Shown here piece after piece: positions 1 to 7,969 of a stretch of DNA of 24,608 nt. Numbering within the stretch: position 1 is the first letter of the stretch; every line of letters begins with the position of its first letter. This DNA is from DASWRT01 sp036403035. GTDB lineage: Bacteria > Pseudomonadota > Alphaproteobacteria > ATCC43930 > CGMCC-115725. The notes under the pieces were generated by a model. That model saw only the letters and a list, made by a program, of their open reading frames with translations, ran no database searches and was not told where the DNA came from. Location: the NCBI GenBank assembly GCA_036403035.1, contig DASWRT010000365.1:1-24608 (forward strand), given 5' to 3'. Made by a program: the position numbers and the translations under genes.

Positions 1-1
1 G

Positions 2-82
2 CTGCGGCGGGCTGTTGTGTTTCTGCTGCCGGTGCCGGCGATCGTGCTCGTTTGGCTGCTCTGGACCGGGCTGCTCCGGTAG
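2..82 (+). CDS. C-terminal fragment of an unidentified, possibly membrane, protein (5' end outside window)
   Basis: An open frame entering from the left edge encodes 26 residues and ends in TAG at 80-82. The peptide is almost entirely hydrophobic (Val, Leu, Ile, Trp, with one Pro-Val-Pro) and closes with Leu-Leu-Arg. It looks like a final transmembrane helix with a short cytoplasmic end. If real, the gene is convergent with gloA, and the hairpin at 88-109 lies just after its stop. The piece is too short to assign a family, and a chance open frame in GC-rich DNA cannot be excluded. Confidence 0.3.
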   Translation: MRRAVVFLLPVPAIVLVWLLWTGLLR

Positions 83-87
83 CCCCG

Positions 88-109
88 TCCGTCCGGTGCG
101 CCGGACGGA
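88..109. terminator. Hairpin between convergent gene ends, candidate bidirectional terminator
   Basis: Nine-base perfect arms (tccgtccgg at 88-96, ccggacgga at 101-109) enclose a tgcg loop. It lies directly after the plus-strand stop at 80-82 and 25 bases past the gloA stop on the minus strand, where a shared terminator is expected. Neither side has a clear U-tract, so intrinsic termination is unproven. Confidence 0.4.
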
Positions 110-126
110 TGCGTTAAGGCCGGGTG

Positions 127-144
127 GCGGGCCGTCAGGCCCGC
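127..144. other. Short hairpin spanning the gloA stop codon
   Basis: Perfect 7-bp arms (gcgggcc at 127-133, ggcccgc at 138-144) put the gloA stop codon (tca at 135-137, TGA on the minus strand) mostly in the loop. With the 88-109 hairpin it makes a tandem stem region at the end of the cluster. It may help termination or 3'-end stability, or be chance in GC-rich sequence. Confidence 0.3.
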
Positions 145-578
145 TGGATCAGTTCGATCTTGTACCCGTCCGGGTCCTCGATGAAGGCGATGACGCTGCC
201 GCCGTGCTTCATCGGGCCGGGCGGCCGCGGGATCTTGACCCCTTCCTTCCCCAGCCGCTCGCAGGTGCCGTAGATATCCGGCACGCCGATCGCCATGTGG
301 CCGTAGCCGCTGCCGATAGTATAAGGCTCGGCCTGATCCCAATTGTGCGTCAGCTCGATCACCGCACTGGACGCCTCGTCGCCGTAGCCGACGAAGGCGA
401 GCGTGAAGCGGCCGCTCTCGTAGTCGGTCTTGCGCAGCAGCTTCATGCCGAGCAGGTCGCGGTAGAAATGCAGCGATTCGTCGAGGTCGCGCACCCGGAT
501 CATCGTGTGCAGCAGCCGGAACCGCGACGTATCCTCCGCCGTCCTAGCGCCACCGGTCGCCGTCGTTGCCGTATCCAT
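135..578 (-). CDS. gloA: Lactoylglutathione lyase (glyoxalase I)
   Basis: Glyoxalase I isomerises the hemithioacetal of methylglyoxal and glutathione to S-lactoylglutathione in the cytosol. The 147-residue protein is a two-module vicinal-oxygen-chelate fold. The four expected metal ligands are visible as His24 (HTMIRV), Glu75 (VIELTHNW), His94 (GHMAIGV) and Glu142 (YKIELI). The FYRDLLGM and EDPDGYKIEL stretches are typical of the short, probably Ni-type, bacterial enzymes. About 19 N-terminal residues precede the conserved core and look unstructured. The ATG at 578 has a GGAGAAGG ribosome site. The gene starts 27 bases after the lpxB stop on the same strand, so it probably rides on the lpx transcript, although it has no direct role in lipid A synthesis. 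Confidence 0.95.
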   Translation of the reverse strand: MDTATTATGGARTAEDTSRFRLLHTMIRVRDLDESLHFYRDLLGMKLLRKTDYESGRFTLAFVGYGDEASSAVIELTHNWDQAEPYTIGSGYGHMAIGVPDIYGTCERLGKEGVKIPRPPGPMKHGGSVIAFIEDPDGYKIELIQRA

Positions 579-605
579 CGCGCCTTCTCCTCTCGTCTTT
601 TATCG

Positions 606-1811
606 TCAGGCCGAACGCGCCGCCGACTGGGCCTCGATCACGGCCAGCACGTCTTCCGCCGCCCGTAAGCTGGGCGAGGCGCTGTCCGGATGCAAGCGCC
701 CCAGCGCCTCGCGGAACGCCTCTTTCTGCGCGGCGCGGCGCTCCGGGTCGGTCATCAGCGCCAGCATCTCGGTGGAAAGACGCTCCGGCGTGCAGTCCTC
801 GCGCAGCATTTCCGGAACGACGCCGCGGTCGAGGATGAGATTGATAAGGTTGGCGAACTTCACCTTGACCAGCTTCCCGACGATCCAGGTCGTCAGCGCG
901 CTCGCTTGGTAGGCGACCACCATCGGCAGCGACGCCATCGCAAGCTCAAGCGCGATCGTCCCCGAGGCGGCGAGCGCTGCACGGCTCGCGGCGAAGGCGT
1001 CGTACTTTTCCGCCGCGCCGCGGACCACGACCGTGCGGACCGGCGCATCGGCGAAGCCGGCGGAAACGGTCTCCGCGACGGTGTCGACGGTCGGCACGAC
1101 AACGACGAGATCCGGCACGCCCTGCGCGATCCGCGCCACCGTCTCCTTAAAGATCGGCAGCAGGCGGGCGACCTCGCCGCGGCGGCTGCCGGGCAGCACG
1201 CAAAGGACCGGCGCGTCCGGCGCGATCCCGTGCCGCCGCCGGAACGCCGCGCCGTCGCCCTTGTCCGCGCCGCTTTCCACCACCGGATGGCCGACGAAAT
1301 GGCAGGACAGGCCGACCCGCTCGAAATAAGGCGGCTCGAACGGGAGCAGCGTCATCAGGTGGTCGTACCAGCGCGCCATCCGCCGCGCCCGGCCGGCCCG
1401 CCATGCCCACACCATCGGCGCGACGTAATGGATCAGCGGCACCGTGCTGCCGCGCCGCCGAAGCCGCTCGGCGATCCGCCACGTGAAGCCGGAACTGTCG
1501 ATCGTCACGACCGCCGCCGGCCGGACCTCGTTGATGTGCTCGACCGTCTCCCGGACACGGCGCAGGATCAGCCGCGCCCGCGGCAGGACCTCGGCAACCC
1601 CCATGATCGCCAGCTCGTGCAACGGCACGCGGCTGGTCAGCCCCTCTGCCGCCATCCGTTCCCCGCCGATCCCGGCAAAGCGGACCCGGCCGCCGGTGCG
1701 CTGCCGGAGAGCCGCCATCAAAGCGCCGCCGAGCGCGTCGCCCGACGGCTCCCCGGTCACGATGTAGATGAGCGGCGGCGGCTCGGGCGACGGTGGCGAC
1801 TGCCCGCTCAC
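606..1811 (-). CDS. lpxB: Lipid-A-disaccharide synthase
   Basis: LpxB condenses UDP-2,3-diacylglucosamine with lipid X to give the beta-1,6 disaccharide of lipid A and releases UDP. It works at the inner face of the cytoplasmic membrane. The 401-residue product is about the normal length for glycosyltransferase family 19 (E. coli about 382) after a proline-rich N-terminal stretch. The family GEPSGD motif is at residues 20-25, and FVGHPVVES and LPGSRRGEV mark the C-terminal nucleotide-sugar domain. The start is GTG at 1811; its GTGA overlaps the lpxI TGA stop (1808-1810), so the two are translationally coupled. The substrate comes from the preceding gene products (LpxA, LpxD, LpxI). Confidence 0.96.
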   Translation of the reverse strand: MSGQSPPSPEPPPLIYIVTGEPSGDALGGALMAALRQRTGGRVRFAGIGGERMAAEGLTSRVPLHELAIMGVAEVLPRARLILRRVRETVEHINEVRPAAVVTIDSSGFTWRIAERLRRRGSTVPLIHYVAPMVWAWRAGRARRMARWYDHLMTLLPFEPPYFERVGLSCHFVGHPVVESGADKGDGAAFRRRHGIAPDAPVLCVLPGSRRGEVARLLPIFKETVARIAQGVPDLVVVVPTVDTVAETVSAGFADAPVRTVVVRGAAEKYDAFAASRAALAASGTIALELAMASLPMVVAYQASALTTWIVGKLVKVKFANLINLILDRGVVPEMLREDCTPERLSTEMLALMTDPERRAAQKEAFREALGRLHPDSASPSLRAAEDVLAVIEAQSAARSA

Positions 1812-2650
1812 CCCTGGCGCCCGATCACGAACAGGCCGTCGCGATCGGCCAGCTCGGCGACCTTCCGGCGATCGAGGACGAGCGCTGCGCCCGCTTCGAC
1901 GGCGATGCCGCGGAGGCCGGCGGCGGCGGCGGCCTTCACCGTCCGCGGGCCGATCGTCGGCAGGTCCGCGCGCCGCTCCTGCCCCGGCTTCGCCGCCTTC
2001 ACGAGAACGCCGCCCGGTCCGTCCCGCCGCAGCGGGCCGCAGCGCGCGATCAGCGCATCGGTTCCCTCGATCGCCTCGACGCCGAGCACCAGTCCCTGCT
2101 GAACGACGACTGCCTGTCCGATATCGAGCGCGCCGATCGCGCGGGCGATCCGGAAGCCGTGCTCGACATCGGCGACCGCCTGATCGTCCGGCGGCGCATG
2201 GCGGCCGAGGGGACCGGCCGGCATCAGCACGGATTCGAGCAGGGTGTCGGCGCCGACGACGCGGAATCCCTCGCGCTCCAGCTCCTTCACGACGGCGCTC
2301 AGGAGCCCGTCGTCGCCCAGCGCCCGATAGCCGATCCGCGCGAAGAACTTTGCCGCCCGCCAGTCCGGCCGCAGCGAGCGCAGCGACGGACGGCGGACCC
2401 CGCCGGCAAGCACCAGTTCGCTCACGCCTTCGCGCCGGAGCCGCTCAAGCCCCTCGCCCGCCGCGCCGAGGCGAACCCAGGCATGCGGCACTTCGGCGAG
2501 CACCGCCGGGTCGGCCTCGCCCTCGAAGGCAAGGACGAAGAACGGGCGCTGCACCGAGCGGCACGCATCGATCAGGCGAACGGGCAGCTCGCCGGAGCCG
2601 GCCAGGATGCCGAGCTTGGCGTCCGTCCCTTGAGATGTGCTAACCGCCAT
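1808..2650 (-). CDS. lpxI: UDP-2,3-diacylglucosamine diphosphatase, LpxI type
   Basis: LpxI hydrolyses UDP-2,3-diacylglucosamine to lipid X and UMP. It is the alphaproteobacterial replacement of LpxH, first described in Caulobacter, and is usually found between lpxA and lpxB as here. The frame is open up to 2872, but the first 74 residues are Ser/Arg-rich antisense-like sequence lying inside lpxA. The ATG at 2650 gives 280 residues, the family length, with the conserved GILAGSGELP start at 14-23. Other LpxI hallmarks are VLAGGVRRP, the LGDDGLLSAV segment and the C-terminal GIAVEAGAALVLDR. The chosen start overlaps lpxA by 11 bases, and the stop overlaps the lpxB GTG. The ribosome site is weak, consistent with coupling to lpxA. 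Confidence 0.93.
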   Translation of the reverse strand: MAVSTSQGTDAKLGILAGSGELPVRLIDACRSVQRPFFVLAFEGEADPAVLAEVPHAWVRLGAAGEGLERLRREGVSELVLAGGVRRPSLRSLRPDWRAAKFFARIGYRALGDDGLLSAVVKELEREGFRVVGADTLLESVLMPAGPLGRHAPPDDQAVADVEHGFRIARAIGALDIGQAVVVQQGLVLGVEAIEGTDALIARCGPLRRDGPGGVLVKAAKPGQERRADLPTIGPRTVKAAAAAGLRGIAVEAGAALVLDRRKVAELADRDGLFVIGRQG

Positions 2651-3440
2651 TCCCGTGCCTGGGCTGGCAGATCGCCCTGCTCGAATCGGCCTTGATGAAC
2701 TCGACGATGTCGCGAACCGGCCGGTTCTCCGGATATTGCGCCTCGACGCCGCCGACGCGCTGCTCCAGCGTCCCGTTTTCCGAGAACAGCAGCGCGTATG
2801 CGGCGCGCAGGGAATGGATATCGTCCCGCGTGAAGCCGCGCCGCTGCAAGCCGCGGATATTGAGGCCGGCAAGCCGCGCCCGGTCGCCGAGCACCATGCC
2901 GTACGGAATCACGTCCTGCTCAACGCCGGACATGCCGCCGACCATCGCGTGCGGCCCGATGCGCACGAACTGATGGACGGCGGACAATCCGCCGAGGAAC
3001 GCGTAGTCGCCGACGACGATGTGGCCGGCGAGCGTCGCGTTGTTCGCCATGATGACGTGGTCGCCGACCGTGCAGTCATGCGCAACGTGGGCGCCGACCA
3101 TGAACAGGCAGTGATTCCCGACCCGCGTCACCATCCCGCCGCCTTCGGTGCCGGGATTCATCGTGACGTGCTCGCGGATCGTGTTGTCGGTGCCGATGAT
3201 CAGCTCGGACGGCTCGCCGCGATATTTCAAGTCCTGCGGCTCGTGGCCGATCGAGGCGAAAGGGAAAACCCGCGTGTTCGCGCCGATACGGGTGCGGCCG
3301 GTGACGACCGCATGCGAGAGCAGCGTCACGTTGTCGCCAAGCTCGACCTCCGGGCCGACGACGCAGAACGGGCCGACTTTGACCGTGTCCGCAAGCCGCG
3401 CCGCCGAATCGACGATCGCGGTCGGATGGATGGATGGCAT
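2640..3440 (-). CDS. lpxA: Acyl-ACP--UDP-N-acetylglucosamine O-acyltransferase
   Basis: LpxA transfers a 3-hydroxyacyl chain from ACP to the 3-OH of UDP-GlcNAc, the first step of lipid A synthesis, as a cytosolic trimer. The 266 residues match the family (E. coli 262). An N-terminal left-handed beta-helix of hexapeptide repeats covers about residues 1-190 and a helical C-terminal domain follows. The catalytic base is expected at His121 in the GAHVAHDC segment (equivalent to E. coli His125), and His118 is also conserved. NNATLAGHI and SAVHQFVRIG follow as in other LpxA proteins. The ATG at 3440 has an AAGGA site seven bases upstream. It lies 11 bases after fabZ and overlaps lpxI. Confidence 0.97.
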   Translation of the reverse strand: MPSIHPTAIVDSAARLADTVKVGPFCVVGPEVELGDNVTLLSHAVVTGRTRIGANTRVFPFASIGHEPQDLKYRGEPSELIIGTDNTIREHVTMNPGTEGGGMVTRVGNHCLFMVGAHVAHDCTVGDHVIMANNATLAGHIVVGDYAFLGGLSAVHQFVRIGPHAMVGGMSGVEQDVIPYGMVLGDRARLAGLNIRGLQRRGFTRDDIHSLRAAYALLFSENGTLEQRVGGVEAQYPENRPVRDIVEFIKADSSRAICQPRHGNGG

Positions 3441-3451
3441 CGCCCGGTCCT

Positions 3452-3922
3452 TCAGTCGTCGAGGATCATCGCCGCATAGGTCGCCTCGGCGACAAGACGG
3501 CCGTCGACCTTCGCTTCGGCCGCGAATTTCCAGACGTTGCCGCGATTGCGTTCCTTGGTGACGTGCACGAGGAGCGTGTCGCCGGGAACGACCGGCTTGC
3601 GGAACCGCGCATTGTCGACCGTCATGAAATAGACGAGCTTGCCCTCGGAGTCGGGGCCGAGCGTCTGCACCACGAGCACGGCCGCGGTCTGCGCCATCGC
3701 TTCGACGATCAGTACGCCCGGCATCACCGGACGCCGCGGGAAGTGGCCCTGGAAAAACGGCTCGTTGATCGAGACGTTCTTGACTCCGACCGCGCTCTCG
3801 TTCGGTACGACGTCAATCACGCGATCGATCATCAAAAAGGGGTACCGGTGCGGGATCATTTCCATGATCCGCTGTATGTCGATCACCGCGATCCGTTCAG
3901 CGGATTTCGCCGCGTCGTCCAT
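3452..3922 (-). CDS. fabZ: 3-hydroxyacyl-ACP dehydratase
   Basis: FabZ dehydrates 3-hydroxyacyl-ACP in fatty acid elongation and so competes with LpxA and LpxD for the same hydroxyacyl-ACP pool, which explains its place in lpx clusters. The 156-residue protein has the hot-dog fold signature, with PHRYPFLMIDRV near residues 24-35 and the catalytic pair His60 (FFQGHFP) and Glu74 (VLIVEAMAQ). The C-terminal strands (KFAAEAKVDG, ATYAAMILDD) are typical. Only three bases separate its ATG from the lpxD stop, and its G-rich ribosome site lies inside the end of lpxD. It is intact and of normal length. Confidence 0.97.
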   Translation of the reverse strand: MDDAAKSAERIAVIDIQRIMEMIPHRYPFLMIDRVIDVVPNESAVGVKNVSINEPFFQGHFPRRPVMPGVLIVEAMAQTAAVLVVQTLGPDSEGKLVYFMTVDNARFRKPVVPGDTLLVHVTKERNRGNVWKFAAEAKVDGRLVAEATYAAMILDD

Positions 3923-3925
3923 CGG

Positions 3926-4948
3926 TCAGGTTCCCCCTTTCTTCGCCAGCCGCTGCACCACGGCGACCTGCCGGAAGAACTCTTTGATCGGCACGGCAGG
4001 CTGCCCGCAAACCGTCTCGCCCGCCGGAACGTCTCGCATCACTCCGCTCATCGCCGCGATCTTTACGCCGCTGCCGATCGTCAGGTGCCCGGCCAGACCG
4101 GCTTGGCCGCCGACCATCACGAAATCGCCGAGCTTCGTGCTGCCGGAGATGCCGACCTGCGCGACCAGCACGGAGCCGCGCCCGACAACGACGTTGTGCC
4201 CAAGCTGAACCAGATTATCGATCATCGTTCCACGACGGACAATGGTATCCGGTCCCGCGCCGCGGTCGATCGTCGTGTTTGCGCCGATCTCGATGTCGTC
4301 CTCGATGATCACCCGTCCAAGTTGCGGAACCTTCAGATGCCCGCTCGGATCCGGCGCGAAACCGAAACCGTCCTGTCCGATCCGGACGCCCGGATAGAGC
4401 GTCACGCGCGAGCCGATCAGGCAATAGCCGAGGCTCGCATGGGTGCCGACGATTACGTCGTCACCGAGCACGACGCCATGGCCAATCACCGCATGGTGGC
4501 CGATGCGGCAGCGCGCTCCGATCTCTACGCCCGCTTCGATTACCGCATAGTCGCCGACCCAGCAATCCGCGCCGAGTTGCACGGACGGATCGACGACCGC
4601 GGTCGCGGCGATGCCCGTCGGCGGACTCTGCGGCGGATAGAACTTCCACGCGGCGCGCGCATAGGCCTTGTAGGGCTCGGGCGTCAGCAACAGCGCCATC
4701 CCGGCCGGCGCTTTCGCCGCATGCGACCGGTCGACGAACGCGGCACCGGCCGCAGACCGCGCGAACGCATCGGCATATTTGCGGTTGTCGAGGAACGCGA
4801 CCTCGCCCGGCCCGGCAGCGTCGAGCGGCGCCACGTCATGAAAAAGCAGATCGGGGGCCGCACCGTCGGCAATCTCCGCACCGGAAGCTTCCGCGAGCTG
4901 AGCCAGCGTGAACGGGCCTTTGCGATCAAAGAAGCGCGGGTCTGCCAT
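3926..4948 (-). CDS. lpxD: UDP-3-O-(3-hydroxyacyl)glucosamine N-acyltransferase
   Basis: LpxD N-acylates UDP-3-O-acylglucosamine, the third lipid A step, using 3-hydroxyacyl-ACP. The 340 residues match E. coli (341). An N-terminal uridine-binding domain covers about residues 1-105, then hexapeptide repeats form a left-handed beta-helix (about 110-305), followed by a short C-terminal helix. The catalytic His is His251 in LVQLGHNVVV, equivalent to E. coli His239. GQDGFGFAPD and IGANTTIDRG are conserved LpxD segments. It follows ompH by 13 bases and precedes fabZ by three, so the block is clearly one transcription unit. Confidence 0.97.
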   Translation of the reverse strand: MADPRFFDRKGPFTLAQLAEASGAEIADGAAPDLLFHDVAPLDAAGPGEVAFLDNRKYADAFARSAAGAAFVDRSHAAKAPAGMALLLTPEPYKAYARAAWKFYPPQSPPTGIAATAVVDPSVQLGADCWVGDYAVIEAGVEIGARCRIGHHAVIGHGVVLGDDVIVGTHASLGYCLIGSRVTLYPGVRIGQDGFGFAPDPSGHLKVPQLGRVIIEDDIEIGANTTIDRGAGPDTIVRRGTMIDNLVQLGHNVVVGRGSVLVAQVGISGSTKLGDFVMVGGQAGLAGHLTIGSGVKIAAMSGVMRDVPAGETVCGQPAVPIKEFFRQVAVVQRLAKKGGT

Positions 4949-4961
4949 CGTCGCGTGACGC

Positions 4962-5645
4962 TTACTGCTTCTTGCTGCTGCTGCTGTTCTTCTTCGATGC
5001 AGCCTGTGCCGGCGCCGCCGGAGCGGACGACGACGGCTGGTTCGCCGCCATCGGCGCCGCCGCTTCCAGCTTGACCGTCACGGCCGGCAGGGCCTGATCG
5101 AGCCGCTTCATCGTCTCGTCGGTGACATCGAGCCCCTTGTCGACGAGCACCACCTCGGACTTCGGCAGGACGATGTTGGCTTTCCGCTCCGTCGCGATGT
5201 CGGAGACGATCAGCAGCATCTTGTCCACGACCTGTTTCATTGCCGTCTGGTTCGTCCGGGCCAGGACATCCCGCTTGGCCTGCGAGTTGCGCTCAAGTTC
5301 CACGTATTTCTGCTGGAAATCCTTGACCCTCTCATTGAGGACGTCGGGCGCGAGAATCGTGCGCTGACGATCGATCTCCTCCTTCGCCGCCCGCAGATCG
5401 CCCTCCTGCTTCTGCAGGTCCTTGGTGAAGCCGTTGTGGAACTGCTCCATCTGCTGGGCGATGCTCTTCGCCGCCTTCGAGTCGCGCATCAGCGCGCTCA
5501 CGTCGACGACGATGATGGACAGCGAGCCTGCCGCGACGGCCGGCGTGGCGCTCTGCGCCGTTACCGTCCCGGCGCCGGTAAAGAGAAGACCGGTAAGTGC
5601 GGCGGCTCCGATCAGTAGATGCCGCCAGGATGAGAGCTTGGACAT
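4962..5645 (-). CDS. skp: OmpH/Skp family periplasmic outer-membrane-protein chaperone
   Basis: Skp-type chaperones hold unfolded outer-membrane proteins in the periplasm and hand them to BamA, which is encoded directly upstream. The 227-residue product has a signal peptide (charged MSKLSSWRH, hydrophobic core, predicted cleavage after Ala30). A beta strand (LSIIVVDVS) is followed by a long charged helical region (about residues 55-150) that should form the tentacle coiled coil. The second strand (NIVLPKSEVVLVD) and final helix end near residue 193. Residues 194-227 are an Ala/Pro/Ser tail ending in Lys-rich clusters, longer than in E. coli Skp (161 residues). Its ATG overlaps the bamA stop by one base as TAATG. 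Confidence 0.93.
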   Translation of the reverse strand: MSKLSSWRHLLIGAAALTGLLFTGAGTVTAQSATPAVAAGSLSIIVVDVSALMRDSKAAKSIAQQMEQFHNGFTKDLQKQEGDLRAAKEEIDRQRTILAPDVLNERVKDFQQKYVELERNSQAKRDVLARTNQTAMKQVVDKMLLIVSDIATERKANIVLPKSEVVLVDKGLDVTDETMKRLDQALPAVTVKLEAAAPMAANQPSSSAPAAPAQAASKKNSSSSKKQ

Positions 5646-7942
5646 TAGAACCTCGTGCCGAATCCGATACGGAAGAACTCCGTCCGGTCGAAATTTTCTT
5701 TAATAATTGGCTGGGCGAGATCGACGCGGATCGGGCCGAGCGGCGAACGCCATGTCACGCCGATGCCGAACGAGACGCGCATTGCGCTCGAATCGTCAAT
5801 CTTTTCCGGCGCGCCGTTGACCGTGACCACCTGTTGGTCGATCCCCCAGAGCGCGCCGAAATCCGAGAAGATGCGACCGGAAACGCCGAGTTCCTGCGGG
5901 AGGCCGAGCGGGAAGCCGAGCGAAACCGAGCCGATATAGTACTTGTTGCCGCCGAGGGCGTCGCGGGTGACGTCGTCACGCGGACCGATGCCGCCCGTCG
6001 CAAAGCCCCGCAGCGTGTCGCCGCCGATGAAGAAGCGATCCTGGATGCGGACATCGTCATTGATGCCGACGATGTAGCCGACCTCGCCGGTCGTACTCAG
6101 CACCCAGTTCGGGACGACCGAGTAGTAATAGCCGACGCCGATCTTCGACCGCAGATACTTCACGCTGCCGCCAAGGCCCGCGAGATCGTTCGAGAGCGAC
6201 GCGTAGTACCCGTCGCTCGGGTCGAGCCGGTTGTCGCGCCGGTCATAAATCAGCGCCTGACCGACCGCCGACGTCGAACGCGTGCCGGCCTGCTCCTTGA
6301 CGTAGACCGACGCGTTGTCGGCAACGTTATGGATGTCGTCCATCCGAAGCGTATAGCGCAGCGTCTGGCGCAAACTGTCGGTGAGCTGGTAGCCCATCCG
6401 CAGCGCACCGCCGACCGAGAACTGGTCGTAAGAGGATTGGAACTGGTTGTTGCGGTCGACCGCGAAGAGGTCGAAGCCGGCGGCGATGTTGCGATCGAGG
6501 AAGTACGGCTCGGTGAAGCTGAGGTCGATCTGCTTCGACCGCCCCGATATCACGAAGCCGAGCCGGAGATCCTGACCCCGCCCGAGCAGGTTGCGCTCGC
6601 GGATCGTGATGTCGGCCAGCGGGCCTTCCGTCGTCGAGAAGCCGAACCCGACCGACAGCTCGCCTGTCGACTGCTCCTCGACCTGGACGGTGACCACCGT
6701 CTTGTCCGGCGCACTGCCCTGCGCATTGGTGACCTCGACCTTGCGGAAGAAGCCGAGATTGCGGATGCGCTGCTCCGAGCGGCGGAGGCGGGACGTGTTG
6801 AACGCATCGCCCTCGACGAGCTGAATCTCGCGGCGGATCACATAGTCGAGCGTTCGGAGATTGTTGTTGATATCGATGCGCTCGACGAAGACGCGCGGAC
6901 CCTCGCCGATGTCGAACGTGATGTCGACGGTGCGCGCGTCGCGGTTGCGATTGACCCGCGGCCTGATGTCGACGAACGCGTAGCCCCGGTTGCCGAGCGC
7001 ATCGGTCAGCGCGGTGATCGTCCGGTCGACGGCGTCGGCGTTGTACCAGTCGCCGTCGCGCACGGTGACGAGCGGCTTCAGGTCGTCGGCGTTCAGCTCC
7101 TTGATCTGCGAGACGAGATCGATCTTGCCGAACTTGTACCGCTCGCCCTCGTCGATGGTGAAGGTGATGAAGAAGCCGTCGCGGGCCGGCGCCAGCTCGG
7201 CGACCGCCGAAACGACGCGGAAGTCCGCGTAACCTTCGGAGAGATAGAATTTACGCAGCAGCTCGCGGTCGTAGGTCAGACGGTCCGGATCGTAGGTGTC
7301 CTCGCTGGAGAAGAAGCGATACCACCGCGTCTCGCGCGTCTGGATGGTCTCGCGCAGCCGGCTGTCGCTGAACCGCTTGTTGCCGACGAAATTGATCGCC
7401 TTGATGCCGGTGACCGAGCCTTCGTCGACCTCGAAGACGAGATCGATGCGGTTCTGGTCGAGCGCGATCACCTTCGGCTCGACGGTCGCGGCAAAGCGGC
7501 CGCTGCGCCGGTAGAGATCGAGGATGCGCTTCACGTCGTTCTGGACGCGGGTCCGCGTATAGACGACGCGCGGCTTCAGCTGGATCTCGTTGAGCAGCGC
7601 CTGGTCGTCGAGGCGACGGTTACCCTCGAAAGCGATCCGGTTGATGATGGGGTTCTCGACGACCCGCACGACGAGCGCGTCGCCGTCGCGCCGCAGCGAG
7701 ACGTCGGCGAAAAGACCGGTCGCGAACAGCGCCTTCAGCGACCGGTCGATTCGGCCTTCGTCGAACGGATCGCCCGGCTGGACCAGCAGATAGCTGCGAA
7801 CCGTCTCCGGCTCGATCCGCTGCGTTCCCTCGATACGGACCTCCCTGACGATCCCGCTCCCCTGCGCGACCGCCGCCACCGCCCAGACCAGAACCGCGAC
7901 CGCCACTATGGCAACGCGGATCGCCCCGAAAAAGGAACGCAA
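5645..7942 (-). CDS. bamA: Outer-membrane protein assembly factor BamA
   Basis: BamA inserts beta-barrel proteins into the outer membrane. The 765-residue protein has a signal peptide ending near the AVAQ at 24-27, five POTRA domains (about 31-97, 98-176, 177-265, 268-347, 350-424) and a C-terminal 16-strand barrel from about 425. The conserved loop-6 motif reads LRGF at 644-647 after IGGD, and the protein ends in the expected beta-signal with a terminal Phe (IGFGTRF). No ATG is available at the N-terminus. The TTG at 7942 gives a complete signal peptide and is preceded by a GGGGGA ribosome site, whereas the next GTG would strip the positively charged n-region. It starts 27 bases after rseP, and its stop overlaps the skp ATG. 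Confidence 0.97.
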   Translation of the reverse strand: MRSFFGAIRVAIVAVAVLVWAVAAVAQGSGIVREVRIEGTQRIEPETVRSYLLVQPGDPFDEGRIDRSLKALFATGLFADVSLRRDGDALVVRVVENPIINRIAFEGNRRLDDQALLNEIQLKPRVVYTRTRVQNDVKRILDLYRRSGRFAATVEPKVIALDQNRIDLVFEVDEGSVTGIKAINFVGNKRFSDSRLRETIQTRETRWYRFFSSEDTYDPDRLTYDRELLRKFYLSEGYADFRVVSAVAELAPARDGFFITFTIDEGERYKFGKIDLVSQIKELNADDLKPLVTVRDGDWYNADAVDRTITALTDALGNRGYAFVDIRPRVNRNRDARTVDITFDIGEGPRVFVERIDINNNLRTLDYVIRREIQLVEGDAFNTSRLRRSEQRIRNLGFFRKVEVTNAQGSAPDKTVVTVQVEEQSTGELSVGFGFSTTEGPLADITIRERNLLGRGQDLRLGFVISGRSKQIDLSFTEPYFLDRNIAAGFDLFAVDRNNQFQSSYDQFSVGGALRMGYQLTDSLRQTLRYTLRMDDIHNVADNASVYVKEQAGTRSTSAVGQALIYDRRDNRLDPSDGYYASLSNDLAGLGGSVKYLRSKIGVGYYYSVVPNWVLSTTGEVGYIVGINDDVRIQDRFFIGGDTLRGFATGGIGPRDDVTRDALGGNKYYIGSVSLGFPLGLPQELGVSGRIFSDFGALWGIDQQVVTVNGAPEKIDDSSAMRVSFGIGVTWRSPLGPIRVDLAQPIIKENFDRTEFFRIGFGTRF

Positions 7943-7969
7943 AGTAGATGTCCCCCCAGCCTCGAAGAG

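Noticed and set aside
690..2695. Overlapping long plus-strand frames (470, 291 and 300 codons) opposite lpxB and lpxI
   Set aside because: Arg/Pro/Ala-rich shadows with no domain content, while the minus strand has intact lpx genes with catalytic motifs.
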